A DNA stretch of 64,000 bases from Streptomyces sp. NBC_00683 (GTDB lineage Bacteria > Actinomycetota > Actinomycetes > Streptomycetales > Streptomycetaceae): assembly GCF_036226745.1 (NCBI RefSeq), contig NZ_CP109013.1:62001-126000 (forward strand), in the 5' to 3' direction. The notes under the pieces were generated by a model. The model was given only the letters and a program-made list of their open reading frames with translations, searched no databases and was not told the origin of the DNA. A program made the position numbers and the translations under genes. Position 1 is the first letter of the stretch. Each line of letters starts with the position of its first letter. Positions 27,062 to 35,688 of this stretch are shown here, one piece after another.

Positions 27062-27175
27062 ACCGGCATGATCCCAAACGGATCTGTCAACTAAAGGCTG
27101 TCCCGTATGCCGAGGGCTGATGTCTCGCGGCATGCTGGCGCTCGTTGTTGACCTTGTTCGGATGTGGGGGCGTTC

Positions 27176-27495
27176 GTGGTTGAGCTGCGGTGTGAGGTGG
27201 TCCGCTGGGTGGACGACGAGCCATGGCCCGGGGTGGTCGAGGTTCAGTTCACGGACGCGCTGGGCGACGCTGGTCGCTGGTCGCTGGTCGACAAGGCCCC
27301 GGTTTCGCAGCGATGGTTGAACTCGGCGCGGACTTAGTCTATCCGGTGGAGGTCACCGTTTCCTGCATGATCACCGAAGCCTCCAGCTTGCCGCAGGACA
27401 ACGAGGTCGTCACCGTCTCCACCTCACCGCACGGTGTCAGCACGCCGGACGGACGCGAGGAGTTCACAGTGTGGTCGGACCAGCTCATCCGCTGA
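27176..27495 (+). pseudogene. Small hypothetical protein, frameshifted at a T-run
   Basis: From GTG 27176 (GGGGG upstream) one frame reads VELRCEVVRWVDDEPWPGVVEVQFTDALG and RWSLVDKAPV. A second frame continues AAMVELGADLVYPVEVTVSC to a stop at 27495. One extra T in TTT (27303-27305) joins them into a ~106-aa protein with a regular beta-rich composition. The family is unknown. Confidence 0.65.
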
Positions 27496-27665
27496 GGGCG
27501 AGGTTGTGGAGCCGCGCGGCGCCGAGCATCGCGTGGTGCACGCCCTCTCCGCGTAGGCGGCAGTCGCGCAGGATCTTCCAGTTCTTCATCCGGGAGAAGA
27601 CGTGCTCGAACCGGGCGCGGGCCCTGCGGTGGACAGCGTTGTCGGCCTCCTGCTCGGGAGGTGTG
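27485..27665 (-). mobile_element. IS5-type transposase C-terminal relic
   Basis: The minus frame reads EQEADNAVHRRARARFEHVFSRMKNWKILRDCRLRGEGVHHAMLGAARLHNLALSG before a stop. This is the E-containing C-terminal end (H/A-R-x-R-x-E-x-V-F-x-R-M-K) of DDE transposases of the IS5 group. The upstream catalytic aspartates are absent. Confidence 0.72.
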
Positions 27666-27945
27666 CGACGACGAGCGCGGCGGCCTCCCGGGGTGTGGCC
27701 ACCTCGCCGAGGAGTTCGGCACAGTGGGCGGCGTACACCAAATAGGCCTCTTGCCCGCTGGCTATGCGGGGAAGATCGTTGCGCCAGGGGAAGTCTGTGT
27801 TCCGGTGGAAGTTCAGGCAGCCGTGGCTCGGGACGGGGAACATCTGGCGCAGACGCGGCTCTGCGGACGCGGCTTCGATCACCTCGGGATCCCGTGGGGG
27901 GGGGCTGGCGCTCCGCAACATCACCAGGTGCGAGCGTGCTGCATA
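27660..27945 (-). pseudogene. DUF6193-like protein, truncated
   Basis: The frame 27586-28029 reads PEVIEAASAEPRLRQMFPVPSHGCLNFHRNTDFPW and PRIASGQEAYLVYAAHCAELLGEVATPREAAALVVAHLPS, then becomes shadow sequence where the transposase fragment begins. I recognise this as the C-terminal part of DUF6193, a Streptomyces family of unknown role. The transposase relic follows it directly, so an insertion probably cut the gene. Confidence 0.6.
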
Positions 27946-28051
27946 CGGACGGCATCGCACCGACACTGGCTGGAGGTCACCCGGTCCACAAACGTGACAG
28001 CGCCATACGTACGCTTGCGCCATATCCACACGTGCAAGCGGGGGTTGAATC

Positions 28052-28576
28052 GTGAAGACACGTCATGTCCGTGCGATCGCTGTTCTCGGCATCGTCCTGA
28101 TCACGCTGACCGGCGCGCGCGGCTCGCGCGGTGGCGGCTGCGACAACGATCACAGCTCAGGTTCCAGCAGTTCCAGCGGCGGCGGCCATTACGACGACGA
28201 CACGGGCGGCAGTTCCGTCTCCGGCGGCGAAGACACCGTGGAAAGCCCCACCGCCGGGTCCGCGACCGGCCCCGTCGACGCCATGACGGACGTCGAGTTC
28301 AAGTACTGCTCCATCGACTCGGCGGCCGCAAAACTGCAGGGGCATCTGTACATCACCAACTCGGCCACGACAGACCAGACTTACGACATCACGGTGCAGT
28401 TCGACGGCGACAGCTCAAGTGTGGCACCGGTCGTCAGGACGATCGACGATGTATCGGTCGCCGCCTTCAACAACTACACCATGGATGTGGAAGCCCCCTA
28501 CGTCGGTTCCGGCAAGGAGAACGACATGAGGGACTGCAAGGTCATCAGCGCGACCCGCACCACAAACGTCTCCTAG
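28052..28576 (+). CDS. Exported protein or lipoprotein, hypothetical
   Basis: A 174-aa protein from GTG 28052 (GGGGG upstream). The basic start and hydrophobic core (AIAVLGIVLITLTGA) are followed by a Gly/Ser/Asp-rich region with a possible lipobox-like GGGC. The C-terminal ~100 aa (EFKYCSIDSAAAKLQGHLYITNSATTDQTYDITVQFDG) form a beta-rich FxxxN-like domain with two cysteines. It resembles DUF4352/FxLYD-type lipoproteins but is not assigned. It is probably outside the membrane. Confidence 0.72.
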   Translation: MKTRHVRAIAVLGIVLITLTGARGSRGGGCDNDHSSGSSSSSGGGHYDDDTGGSSVSGGEDTVESPTAGSATGPVDAMTDVEFKYCSIDSAAAKLQGHLYITNSATTDQTYDITVQFDGDSSSVAPVVRTIDDVSVAAFNNYTMDVEAPYVGSGKENDMRDCKVISATRTTNVS

Positions 28577-28670
28577 GCCGGGTATCGAAAGTGGATCAAG
28601 GTGGTGAGTGCTCGGCTGTGGTTCGGAGTCAGGCTCACTAGCCCGGTGCCGAACCGAGGAGGCGGGCCAG

Positions 28671-29328
28671 TTGACTGCTGTGGTGCTCGTTCACGGTCTG
28701 TATCACCGCCCCGACCACTTCGCCGCGGTGGCGGATCGGTTGCGGGCTGCCGGAACCGAGGTTGTCGTTCCCGAGCTCCACCGGGGCTCGTTGCCCGCTG
28801 ACACAGCCGCCGTCCAGGCCGTCATCGATGCTCTGCCGGAGCCCCCGATTGTGCTCGGTCACTCCTACGGAGGCTCAGTGATCACAGGGGTGCATGGGGC
28901 GGCGCACCTGGTCTATTTGGCGGCCTTCGTGCTGGATGACGGCGAGAGCGCGGCTGCTCTGGGCGGTACGTCCCCGCAGCTCCAGGAGGCGATCACCCCT
29001 GAGCTTGACGGGTCGACCAGCCTGCACCCGGACCAGGCCCTCGACGTCCTCTTCAGCGACTGTCCCGAACCCTTCGCGGCCAGGGCGGTTGGCCTACTGC
29101 GCGCGCAATCCCCCGGCTGCGGACGAGGAGTCCCGGAGCGTCACAGTTGGAAGCACATTCCCTCCACCTACGTCGTCTGTGCACAGGACCGGGCCATCGA
29201 CCCGAGTCGATCAACGAAGGATGGCCTCGCGCTGCACAGAGGTTCGCGAGTGGCAGACGGGCCACTCCCCGTTCGTGGGACAGCCCGAGCTCATCGTGAG
29301 ACTCCTGCGGGAACTACTCGCCGCCTAG
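28671..29328 (+). pseudogene. Alpha/beta hydrolase, frameshifted near the 3' end
   Basis: TTG 28671 lies 9 nt after GAGGAGG. The frame reads VVLVHGLYHRPDHFAAVADRL, then the elbow GHSYGGSVITG, then WKHIPSTYVVCAQDRAIDP. Another frame finishes DQRRMASRCTEVREWQTGHSPFVGQPELIVRLLRELLAA with the catalytic H in GHSPF. The frames meet near 29205. A single-base change separates the catalytic His from the rest, so the gene is inactive unless the sequence is wrong. Confidence 0.7.
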
Positions 29329-29357
29329 ACCTCGCCGCGACGAAAGGAATGAAGAAG

Positions 29358-29530
29358 TCATAACCACTCGTTTATGGCTGCCATGAGGACGGTCGCCTCG
29401 TATCGGACCGCGAGCTTGTCGTATCTGTTGGCGACGGCACGGTATCTCTTGATGCGGTCGATCCCGCAGTCGACCGCGTGTCGCTCGCGGTAGTCCACCG
29501 GGTCGAAGCGGGGTGGTCGGCCACCGCGGA
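29358..29530 (-). mobile_element. IS5-type transposase C-terminal relic
   Basis: The minus strand reads [43 protein letters not shown] and stops at 29358. The pattern is that of a transposase end (E-R-H-A-V-D... RYDK...YEA-x-V). The rest is missing. Confidence 0.65.
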
Positions 29531-29679
29531 GCCCCGCCTGTGCGGTTAAGCGCCTGGTCGGCTTGTCGGGGATGGTGCAGCGATCCCGCGGCGGCGTAGG
29601 CAGCCGCGGTTCGTGCCGGAGGCGGGATGTCCAGTCCGGGACCGGACGGCCATCATGACGGCCCCACGGCCACCGGGCC

Positions 29680-29961
29680 CACGCCCGCTACCGCGCGATC
29701 CGGACCCTTCCGCGCCGGCGCGGAATCCGGGCGGTGATCCCGCGGCCGGCTGACCAGGCCGCGAACCGCAAGCGGCTCGGCCGGCTCGGCGGCCGTCCGT
29801 CGGCCTTCGACCGCGACGCCTGCAAACAGCGCAACACGGTCGAACACTGCATCAACAAGCTCAAGCAGTGGCGCGGTCTGGCCACCCGATACGACAAGAC
29901 CGCCACCACCTACCTCGGCGGACTCCACCTCGCCGCCATCTTCATCTGGTCAGCAAGATGA
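29680..29961 (+). mobile_element. IS5-type transposase C-terminal relic
   Basis: The plus strand reads RRRGIRAVIPRPADQAANRKRLGRLGGRPSAFDRDACKQRNTVEHCINKLKQWRGLATRYDKTATTYLGGLHLAAIFIW before a stop. This is the classic ending of IS5 DDE transposases (R-N-x-V-E-x-x-I-N-K-L-K...RYDK). It differs in sequence from the relic at 29358, so two different insertions lie back to back. Confidence 0.78.
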
Positions 29962-30029
29962 TCCGGAACAGTCGTCGAACCACACAGCGAAGCGCACGTT
30001 GTCGTCACCGTGCTGTGCCGCGAGTGCCT

Positions 30030-30737
30030 TCATTGCTTCCCAGACGGGTTGTCACTCGCCGCTTTCGGTGACGGCTTCTGTGCCTTCTCTGCGGCAGAGG
30101 GTGACCGATCTGTAGAGCGTGTCCCCGAAGAGCCACTCACTTCCCTCGGGCCACTCCCGGGCTTCGCCTTCTGCCGAGCGTAGTAAGCGCGTGCGCGGTT
30201 GCGGTCGCCGCAGTCCTTCGTGTTGCACCAGCGACGGTTTCGCCGCGGGGACGTGTCGAGATAGACCCATCCGCACTTGGCGTCTTCGCATTGGTGGAGG
30301 CGGTCGAGGTCGTCGCGCTGGGTAAGAGCCACAAGCCCGCGGACGATGCGATTACGGGGCAAGCAGAGGTTGGTGTCCCGGTCTTGCCATTGCCAGCGGT
30401 CGCCTGCGTGGACCAGGTCGGCTGTGGCGATCGCCGCCCGGTACATGCTCGCGAGGTCTGCGGCGGCTTCGGGGTCGTCGTCGAAGAGGGTCCCGTAAGC
30501 CTTCTCTCGCGCTTCGATGACCTGTTCCCGTTCCCGCTCGGCCCCGGCGCCGTCCCGGCCGGCGAGGTCATGCATGGCCGCGGCCTCACGCGTGCTGATC
30601 AGGTCGGATTCGACGCACCACTCGACGACGTCGGAGTAGGTCTTCAGGGACTCAACGCGTTCGGGCCCGCCGAGCCGCCAGGCAACGGTGTTCACCAAGT
30701 CGAGCATGTGGTCACCCGCGATGTGGCCGAACCTCAC
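30030..30737 (-). CDS. CGNR zinc-finger transcriptional regulator
   Basis: A 235-aa protein with an N-terminal helical ABATE-like region (HMLDLVNTVAWRLGG) and a zinc finger CEDAKCGWVYLDTSPRRNRRWCNTKDCGDR. The CGNR motif here reads CGDR. Such proteins regulate the adjacent transporter gene. The C-terminal ~40 aa are low-complexity basic/proline residues. It is divergent from the MFS gene at 30880; the 140-bp gap holds a perfect inverted repeat that is probably its operator. Confidence 0.87.
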   Translation of the reverse strand: MRFGHIAGDHMLDLVNTVAWRLGGPERVESLKTYSDVVEWCVESDLISTREAAAMHDLAGRDGAGAEREREQVIEAREKAYGTLFDDDPEAAADLASMYRAAIATADLVHAGDRWQWQDRDTNLCLPRNRIVRGLVALTQRDDLDRLHQCEDAKCGWVYLDTSPRRNRRWCNTKDCGDRNRARAYYARQKAKPGSGPREVSGSSGTRSTDRSPSAAEKAQKPSPKAASDNPSGKQ

Positions 30738-30770
30738 GACCAGCTCCTCTCGCCGGCAAGGGCGCTCACG

Positions 30771-30792
30771 CCTGTGAGGCGGCTCTCACAGG
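30771..30792. promoter_or_regulatory. Inverted-repeat operator in the CGNR/MFS gap
   Basis: CCTGTGAG (30771-30778), a 6-nt spacer, and CTCACAGG (30785-30792) form a perfect repeat. A second, degraded copy (TGTGAG-6 nt-CTC at 30810-30824) touches the -35-like TTGACA at 30824-30829. Two spaced half-site pairs in a divergent gap fit autoregulation by the CGNR protein. Confidence 0.65.
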
Positions 30793-30879
30793 CAAAAGCA
30801 TTATTGCATGTGAGGTGATCCTCTTGACATCATGCTCAATCGACCAATCACCCATGAGATTTCCACCAGGAGAACGATC

Positions 30880-32142
30880 GTGCCCGTCGCCAACCTCCGA
30901 CCGTTCACCGCACTGTGGACGTCCCAAGCGTCCTCGAACCTCGCCGACGGGGTGTTGCAGGCAGCCGCACCGCTGCTCGTCGCCACGCTGACCCGTGACC
31001 CGCTCGTGGTGGCGGGCATGACGGTGGTGCAGTTCCTGCCCTGGCTGCTCGCAACCCTCCCCACCGGTGCGATGGCCGACCGCATGGACAGACGCCGGAT
31101 ACTCGTCGCCGGCAACTGGCTGCGCGCGGCGGGGTTCGCGCTGCTCGCCCTCGCCTTGGCCAACGGATGGCACCATGTCGCACTCCTCTACGCCGCCGTG
31201 TTCATTGCCGGCTGCGCCGAAACGATGGTCGACAACGCCGCGCTGGCCATCCCGCCCCGCCTCCTGGCCCGCGAGGAGCTCGAGCGCGCCAACGGCAGGC
31301 TGTTCGCCACGCAGTCCGTCATCAACACGTTCATCGGTCCGCCTGCCGGCGCGGCGTTGTTCGCACTGGCGGCATCCGCGGCTTTCTACACCGGCGCGGC
31401 CGCGTTCGCCCTCGCCGGCCTGGCGGCCCTGCTGCTGCCCGGGCTGCGCCCCACCGGCAAGGAACACGAGCACCGTCGCTCGAACCCGACCACCATTACC
31501 CAGGACATCCGCTCTGGATGGGCCCACTTCTGGCGTCACGACCTGCTGAGCCGAGTCGCGTTCATCTCGGCAGCAATCAACTTCTTCAGCGCGGCCACTG
31601 GTGGACTCCTCGTCCTGCTGATCACCGGCCCGTACCAACTGGCCATGTCGAGCTACGGCCTGTTCATCGCCGTTCCCGCAGCAGGCGCGATCGCCGGCTC
31701 GCTGCTTGCCGAACACGTCGTGCCCCGCATCGGCGGCGGCCCCACCACCTGGCTCGCCGCCCTCACCCCGGCCGTCGGCTACGCCATCCTCGGACTGGGC
31801 AACAGCACACCCCTGGCCCTGGCCGCCATGTTCGCTGCCGCTCTTGCCACCTCACTGAACCAGATCGTCGTCAGCATCCTGCGCCAAGCAGCAGTCCCCG
31901 ACGAACTCCTCGGCCGCGTCACCGCTGCCTACCGCCTGATCGTCCTGGGCGTCGTCCCCCTCGGAGCCCTCACCGGCGGCCTGCTCGGACGCAGCCTGGG
32001 GATCCGGGCCACCTTCATCGCCGCAGCCCTCGGACTCGCCCTCGCCGCCATCCCACTCGCCTCCCGGGTCACCACCCAAGGCCTCCGCGATGCTGAAACA
32101 CGCCCCTCACCCCCGCCCCCGCTTCAAACCCGTTCCCACTGA
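30880..32142 (+). CDS. MFS drug/antibiotic exporter
   Basis: A 420-aa 12-helix major facilitator. GTG 30880 follows AGGAG; the longer reading begins within the promoter. The first half has the loop ADRMDRRRILVAGNWL (motif A, DRxxRR). Other features are PPRLLAREELERANGRLFATQSVINTFIGPPAGA and NQIVVSILRQAAVPDELLGRVTAAYRL, which are typical of the MFS family related to macrolide or enterobactin exporters. It is probably an efflux pump induced through the divergent CGNR regulator. Confidence 0.92.
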   Translation: MPVANLRPFTALWTSQASSNLADGVLQAAAPLLVATLTRDPLVVAGMTVVQFLPWLLATLPTGAMADRMDRRRILVAGNWLRAAGFALLALALANGWHHVALLYAAVFIAGCAETMVDNAALAIPPRLLAREELERANGRLFATQSVINTFIGPPAGAALFALAASAAFYTGAAAFALAGLAALLLPGLRPTGKEHEHRRSNPTTITQDIRSGWAHFWRHDLLSRVAFISAAINFFSAATGGLLVLLITGPYQLAMSSYGLFIAVPAAGAIAGSLLAEHVVPRIGGGPTTWLAALTPAVGYAILGLGNSTPLALAAMFAAALATSLNQIVVSILRQAAVPDELLGRVTAAYRLIVLGVVPLGALTGGLLGRSLGIRATFIAAALGLALAAIPLASRVTTQGLRDAETRPSPPPPLQTRSH

Positions 32143-32293
32143 CACCGGAGGCCACGGCACCGGGACCGTCCACGTGCAGCAAAGCGGACGGCGTCGTACG
32201 ACTCCGACCCATCGGACGCGCCTTACTGATCGTTTCAGAATGAGCTGAGCCGCAGGTCTTGTGCTCGGTGATCTTGGTCGGCAGGGTAGCCGA

Positions 32294-33102
32294 ATGCCTG
32301 CTGATCTTGTTCCGGACGACCTGTGGGAGCGGGTGGCCCTGTTGCTGCCGGCCGCTCCCGAACGACGCCGCCGTCATCCGGGACGGTTGCGTGTTCCTGA
32401 CCGAACAGCGCTCGCCGGTGTCCTGTTCGTGTTGCGGACCGGTGTCGCCTGGCGGGACGTCCCGGCGGAGACGGTGGGCTGCTCTGGGGTAACAGCCTGG
32501 CGTCGGCTGCGGGACTGGACCGAGGCCGGCGTGTGGCCGCGCCTGCACGCTGCCCTGCTGGCCGAGCTGCGCCACGCCGGCCTGCTGGACCTGGACAACT
32601 GCTCCGTGGATGGGTCACACATCCGAGCTCTCAAAGGGGGGCTCACGTCGGCCCCTCACCTGTCGACCGCGCCCGCCCCGGCTCGAAACACCACCTGATT
32701 GTCGACCGCCACGGCACCCCACTCGCCGTCACCCTCACCGGCGGCAATCGACACGACGTCACCCAGCTCCTGCCCTTGCTCGACACCATCCCGCCGGTTC
32801 GGGGGCTGCGAGGACGCCCCCGTCGCAAGCCGCGGCGTCTGTATGCCGACCGGGGCTACGACTTCGACAAGTACCGTCGCCTGTTGTGGAAGCGCGGCAT
32901 CAAGCCGATGATCGCCCGACGCTGCGTCGCCCACGGCTCGGGACTGGGAAAGGTGCGCTGGGTGGTTGAGCGCGCCTTTGCCTGGTTGCACCAGTTCAAG
33001 CGGCTCCGCACCCGCTACGAGCGACGCGCCGATCTCCATCAGGGCCTGCTCGAACTGGCCTGCAGCCTCATATGCCTGCGCCGCCTGGGAACCTCATCCT
33101 GA
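32294..33102 (+). CDS. IS5-family transposase (two frames, -1 frameshift)
   Basis: ORF A runs from ATG 32294 and ORF B ends at 33102. They overlap, and B is in the -1 frame of A. The overlap contains AAAGGGGGG (32633-32641), a slippery A/G run. A single -1 slip gives one 269-aa DDE transposase: helical N-terminus LVPDDLWERVALLLPAAP, D in NCSVDGSHIRA, LIVDRHGTPLAV, D in YADRGYD and E in VVERAFAWLHQFKRLRTRYE. IS427-group elements of the IS5 family use such a programmed frameshift. It probably still functions, since all three acidic residues and both ends are present. Confidence 0.82.
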
Positions 33103-33107
33103 AGCGT

Positions 33108-33512
33108 TCAGCTGGCTACGCTGAACCACCCCGGCTGCACCTCGGTCAGAAGCGGCTGCAGTAACTGCACTGCGGCCCGCAGGTCCTGATCCGTGACGTC
33201 AAGAGGCTCTGGCAGGCTCAGCCCGTACCAGCGCAGCCGCCAGAGGTCGAAGACTTCGCTCCCGTCGGTCGCGAAGTCCACATCGATCTCAGTGCCGTTG
33301 TCACTGACAAAACGGCATCCTGCCCCATGAACCGTGTAGGAGTAGGCGCCAACGTGACCACTCCGGCTGATGATCCGGCGCGAACGGACCAGGCCAAGGA
33401 CATCTGCAAGTCGCTCAAGCGAGGGAATCGCCGCCCTCATGGCCTCGTCAACCGCGTTCAGAGCGTGGACGTAACCGAGCACGAGGTCTCGTGCAGACCC
33501 AACGCGTTCCAT
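33108..33512 (-). CDS. Passenger protein of the IS element, possibly DUF6896-like
   Basis: A 134-aa soluble protein encoded on the opposite strand to the transposase. Its stop lies within the internal degenerate end repeat, and ATG 33512 has only a weak GGGGGA site. The middle reads YSYTVHGAGCRFVSDNGTEIDVDFATDG and FDLWRLRWYGLSLPEP. It resembles DUF6896, a small Streptomyces family; I am not certain. A passenger of unknown role enclosed in a simple insertion element is unusual. Confidence 0.7.
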   Translation of the reverse strand: MERVGSARDLVLGYVHALNAVDEAMRAAIPSLERLADVLGLVRSRRIISRSGHVGAYSYTVHGAGCRFVSDNGTEIDVDFATDGSEVFDLWRLRWYGLSLPEPLDVTDQDLRAAVQLLQPLLTEVQPGWFSVAS

Positions 33513-33603
33513 ATGGCGTCATCCCCCAGAGCCGGTGGCTGAAGAGATTGTTCCATGGGACCGTCAGCGTCTCCGCAGGACGGCATTCTGAAACGATCAG
33601 TTA

Positions 33604-33748
33604 ACCCCGAACCCCCTTGGCGAAAGTCATAGGGCCCCGGCCATCCTCTGCGACGTCCGCGACCGCGAATCCGGCAAGGACGTCTCCATCTCCCTGGTCG
33701 AACACGTCCTCACCCAGGAACTCGCCCCGGCCTTACGGACAGTTCGGG
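33604..33748 (+). pseudogene. Short coding remnant abutting the IS right end
   Basis: A frame reads ILCDVRDRESGKDVSISLVEHVLTQELAPAL immediately downstream of the IS. It has coding character but no start, and its family is not recognised. It may be the cut end of a gene interrupted by the insertion. Confidence 0.3.
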
Positions 33749-34438
33749 TCAGCCGCTGACCGTGAGCCGGATGTTGCCGATCCGCCCCATCCGGTCGAAG
33801 GAGACAATGGCGGCGTTCCCGGTCGGCAGATCGGCGATCAACCGGTCGCCTTCCACGCGCTGCGGCACCCCATGGTGCTCGAAGTATCCCGTGACGGCCT
33901 GTCGCGGCGAACGCCCGATGAGCGAGACCCCGGCCATGAGCACGCGCGGCAGAGCTACCGGATCGAGCTCGGCGCTCGGCACCTTCGGGTCGTCGGGCAA
34001 GAAGTACACCTGGGTGCCGGGCCCGGCAGGCTGTCCGATGTACCCGGGAGTGTTGGCTACCCCCATCCCCGCGAAGGCCAGCATCTCGGCGGCCCGCCGA
34101 GGATCGTCGAACCCGGACAGATCGAGTTCCTCAGCGGTGAACTCAGGAATCCCGTGCGCCTGTCCGTACCGTGCCACGGCAGCGGACAACGCCACGACCT
34201 CACTCCCGCCGAGCCCCGGATTTGCCCAGCCCCAAAGCCAGGAACCTCCCTCCATGTCGTACGTCCCAAGGACACCGACCCGTATCTGCACCTCTCCCTG
34301 CTGGTACGAACACGTCGGCAGGTCCGCGCTCCACGGCGCCTCGGGCAGGAACTCCATGAGCGCCTCGAGCTGCGCGGCGCCCCAGACGGAGTGCCGTTCC
34401 GCCTCGAGCAGGAACTGGTCGCTGAATCCGTTTGTCAT
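33749..34438 (-). CDS. DUF6882-like protein
   Basis: A ~229-aa soluble protein from ATG 34438. Its blocks FSDQFLLEAERHSVWGAAQLEALMEFLP and VQIRVGVLGTYDMEGGSWLWGWANPG match the Streptomyces DUF6882 family, which has a conserved Trp-rich middle. The function is unknown. It ends close to the IS right end, so the insertion has not cut it. Confidence 0.82.
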   Translation of the reverse strand: MTNGFSDQFLLEAERHSVWGAAQLEALMEFLPEAPWSADLPTCSYQQGEVQIRVGVLGTYDMEGGSWLWGWANPGLGGSEVVALSAAVARYGQAHGIPEFTAEELDLSGFDDPRRAAEMLAFAGMGVANTPGYIGQPAGPGTQVYFLPDDPKVPSAELDPVALPRVLMAGVSLIGRSPRQAVTGYFEHHGVPQRVEGDRLIADLPTGNAAIVSFDRMGRIGNIRLTVSG

Positions 34439-34582
34439 GATCACGAGCGTAGGGGGCGAGACCCGAGGACGGGTAGCCCGGGCTCTGTCCCCCCGTTACC
34501 TTCTTCGTAGCTCCGCCATGGGCCTCCGGCCTTCGGGTCCGCCATGACTCCCCCTTGTTGTCGATGATCCGGGGATCTGGTG

Positions 34583-34760
34583 TCACCTGACCAGCGGCCC
34601 TGCGAGGAGAACGACTCGATCAGCCTTGACATCGAAGCCGAGAACGGGATGGCTGGAGTCACCCTCCGGATCCATCAGCACCGGCTTGCCCAACCGCCAC
34701 CCGATCTCCCGAAGGAAGCCGCAGAACACGTCAAGTCCCGCTCCTGGCCCTGCAACTCCC
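34583..34760 (-). pseudogene. 3' relic of a small gene
   Basis: A minus frame reads FLREIGWRLGKPVLMDPEGDSSHPVLGFDVKADRVVLLAGPLVR and stops at 34583. An upstream continuation (RELQGQERDL) is in another frame. It is the end of an unidentified, probably frameshifted gene with a compact beta-rich composition. Confidence 0.4.
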
Positions 34761-34774
34761 GCACGTCGACGTCA

Positions 34775-34964
34775 AATCGGACGTCCGCGCAGCCGACCTG
34801 GCGCCGTAGCCGGCGACAAGGCGTACTCCTCTCGCGCCAACCGCACCCACCTGCGGAGGCGGAAGGCCAAGGCTGTGATCCCGGAGAAGGCGGACCAGGC
34901 GATCAATCGAAAGAAGAAGGGCGCGAGGGACGGGCGCCCGGACGACTCTGAACAGGCCGTGTAG
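34775..34964 (+). mobile_element. IS5-type transposase internal relic
   Basis: A plus frame reads RPGAVAGDKAYSSRANRTHLRRRKAKAVIPEKADQAINRKKKGARDGRP, the segment of IS5 transposases that holds the second aspartate (D-K-A-Y-S-S). It stops before the E region. It is a fragment only. The bases up to 35088 show nothing more. Confidence 0.7.
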
Positions 34965-35088
34965 TCCATGGGCTGCAGCAAGTCACGCATCGCCCGCTCG
35001 ACCGACGAACGCGATGTCTCAGGATCGGCAGCAGCCAATATGGCAACCACCTTCCGTTGCGGCACCCGGGGCGCTGGTGTCTCCTCGC

Positions 35089-35688
35089 TCAGCGAAGACC
35101 GCGCTTCTCGCGTTCGGCTTCAGTCAGCTTCTCCATGAGTTTCTCCGGGTGCACCATGCACTCGGTGTCATCGAGGGCGTCGTAGTCCTGGGTGCTCAGC
35201 GGTAGGCCAAGCTCGGCGAGTTCGGCGGCCAGTTGTGTGAACGCGATTCGCTCGTCGGGCTCGTCCTGGTAGCTTGCCTGCTCGGCTGCGGACCCCTCGG
35301 TCAGGCTGAGGCCGACCATGCCCCAGAAGGTGAACTCGGTGTCCAGCTCTATGAGGTGCCAGGCACGGCGGTCCGCGGGTTCGTCGGGGTGCAGCCAGTA
35401 GCCGATCCACCCCTTTCCGCCCTTCGCCACGAGTCTGACGTACTTGGCCATCTCTGCGGCTGCGGCGTTGACGGCCTGCATCTCCGGGTCCGCGAGTTCC
35501 TTTTCGCTCAGATAGCTGGTGTCCAGGAGCGGGTGGACCTCTCCCGCCTCGAAGAAGTCGAGGCCGAGAAGATGGGTGAAGTCCGTGCGGCCTTCCCACT
35601 GCGCCACCAGCAGCACGCGCAGATCGTCGGGTATCGGACGGCCGTCCAGCCGGTCGCGGGAGAACTCGGCGAGCCGTTCGTCGTACAT
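35089..35688 (-). CDS. Hypothetical protein
   Basis: A 199-aa soluble protein. ATG 35688 follows GGAGAGGG, and the longer reading is low-complexity. Visible blocks are RPIPDDLRVLLVAQWEGRTDFTHLLGL, GGKGWIGYWLHPDEPADRRAWHLIELDTEF, and a charged C-terminal helix LMEKLTEAEREKRGL. The fold and Trp/Gly turns resemble SUKH/SMI1-type immunity proteins, but I do not see the full signature. Confidence 0.75.
   Translation of the reverse strand: MYDERLAEFSRDRLDGRPIPDDLRVLLVAQWEGRTDFTHLLGLDFFEAGEVHPLLDTSYLSEKELADPEMQAVNAAAAEMAKYVRLVAKGGKGWIGYWLHPDEPADRRAWHLIELDTEFTFWGMVGLSLTEGSAAEQASYQDEPDERIAFTQLAAELAELGLPLSTQDYDALDDTECMVHPEKLMEKLTEAEREKRGLR

Larger units (their letters stand above)
32223..33603 (+). 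mobile_element. IS5/IS427-type insertion element with passenger gene
   Basis: Left end CTGATCGTTTCAGAATG (from 32226) and right end CATTCTGAAACGATCAG (to 33600) are perfect inverted repeats. Both are flanked by TTA (32223-32225 and 33601-33603), a direct repeat consistent with target-site duplication. Inside are the two-frame transposase and a minus-strand gene. A third, degenerate copy of the right end (33093-33111, 16 of 19 matches) lies directly after the transposase, so a ~0.9-kb element appears to have been extended to 1.38 kb. Confidence 0.72.
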
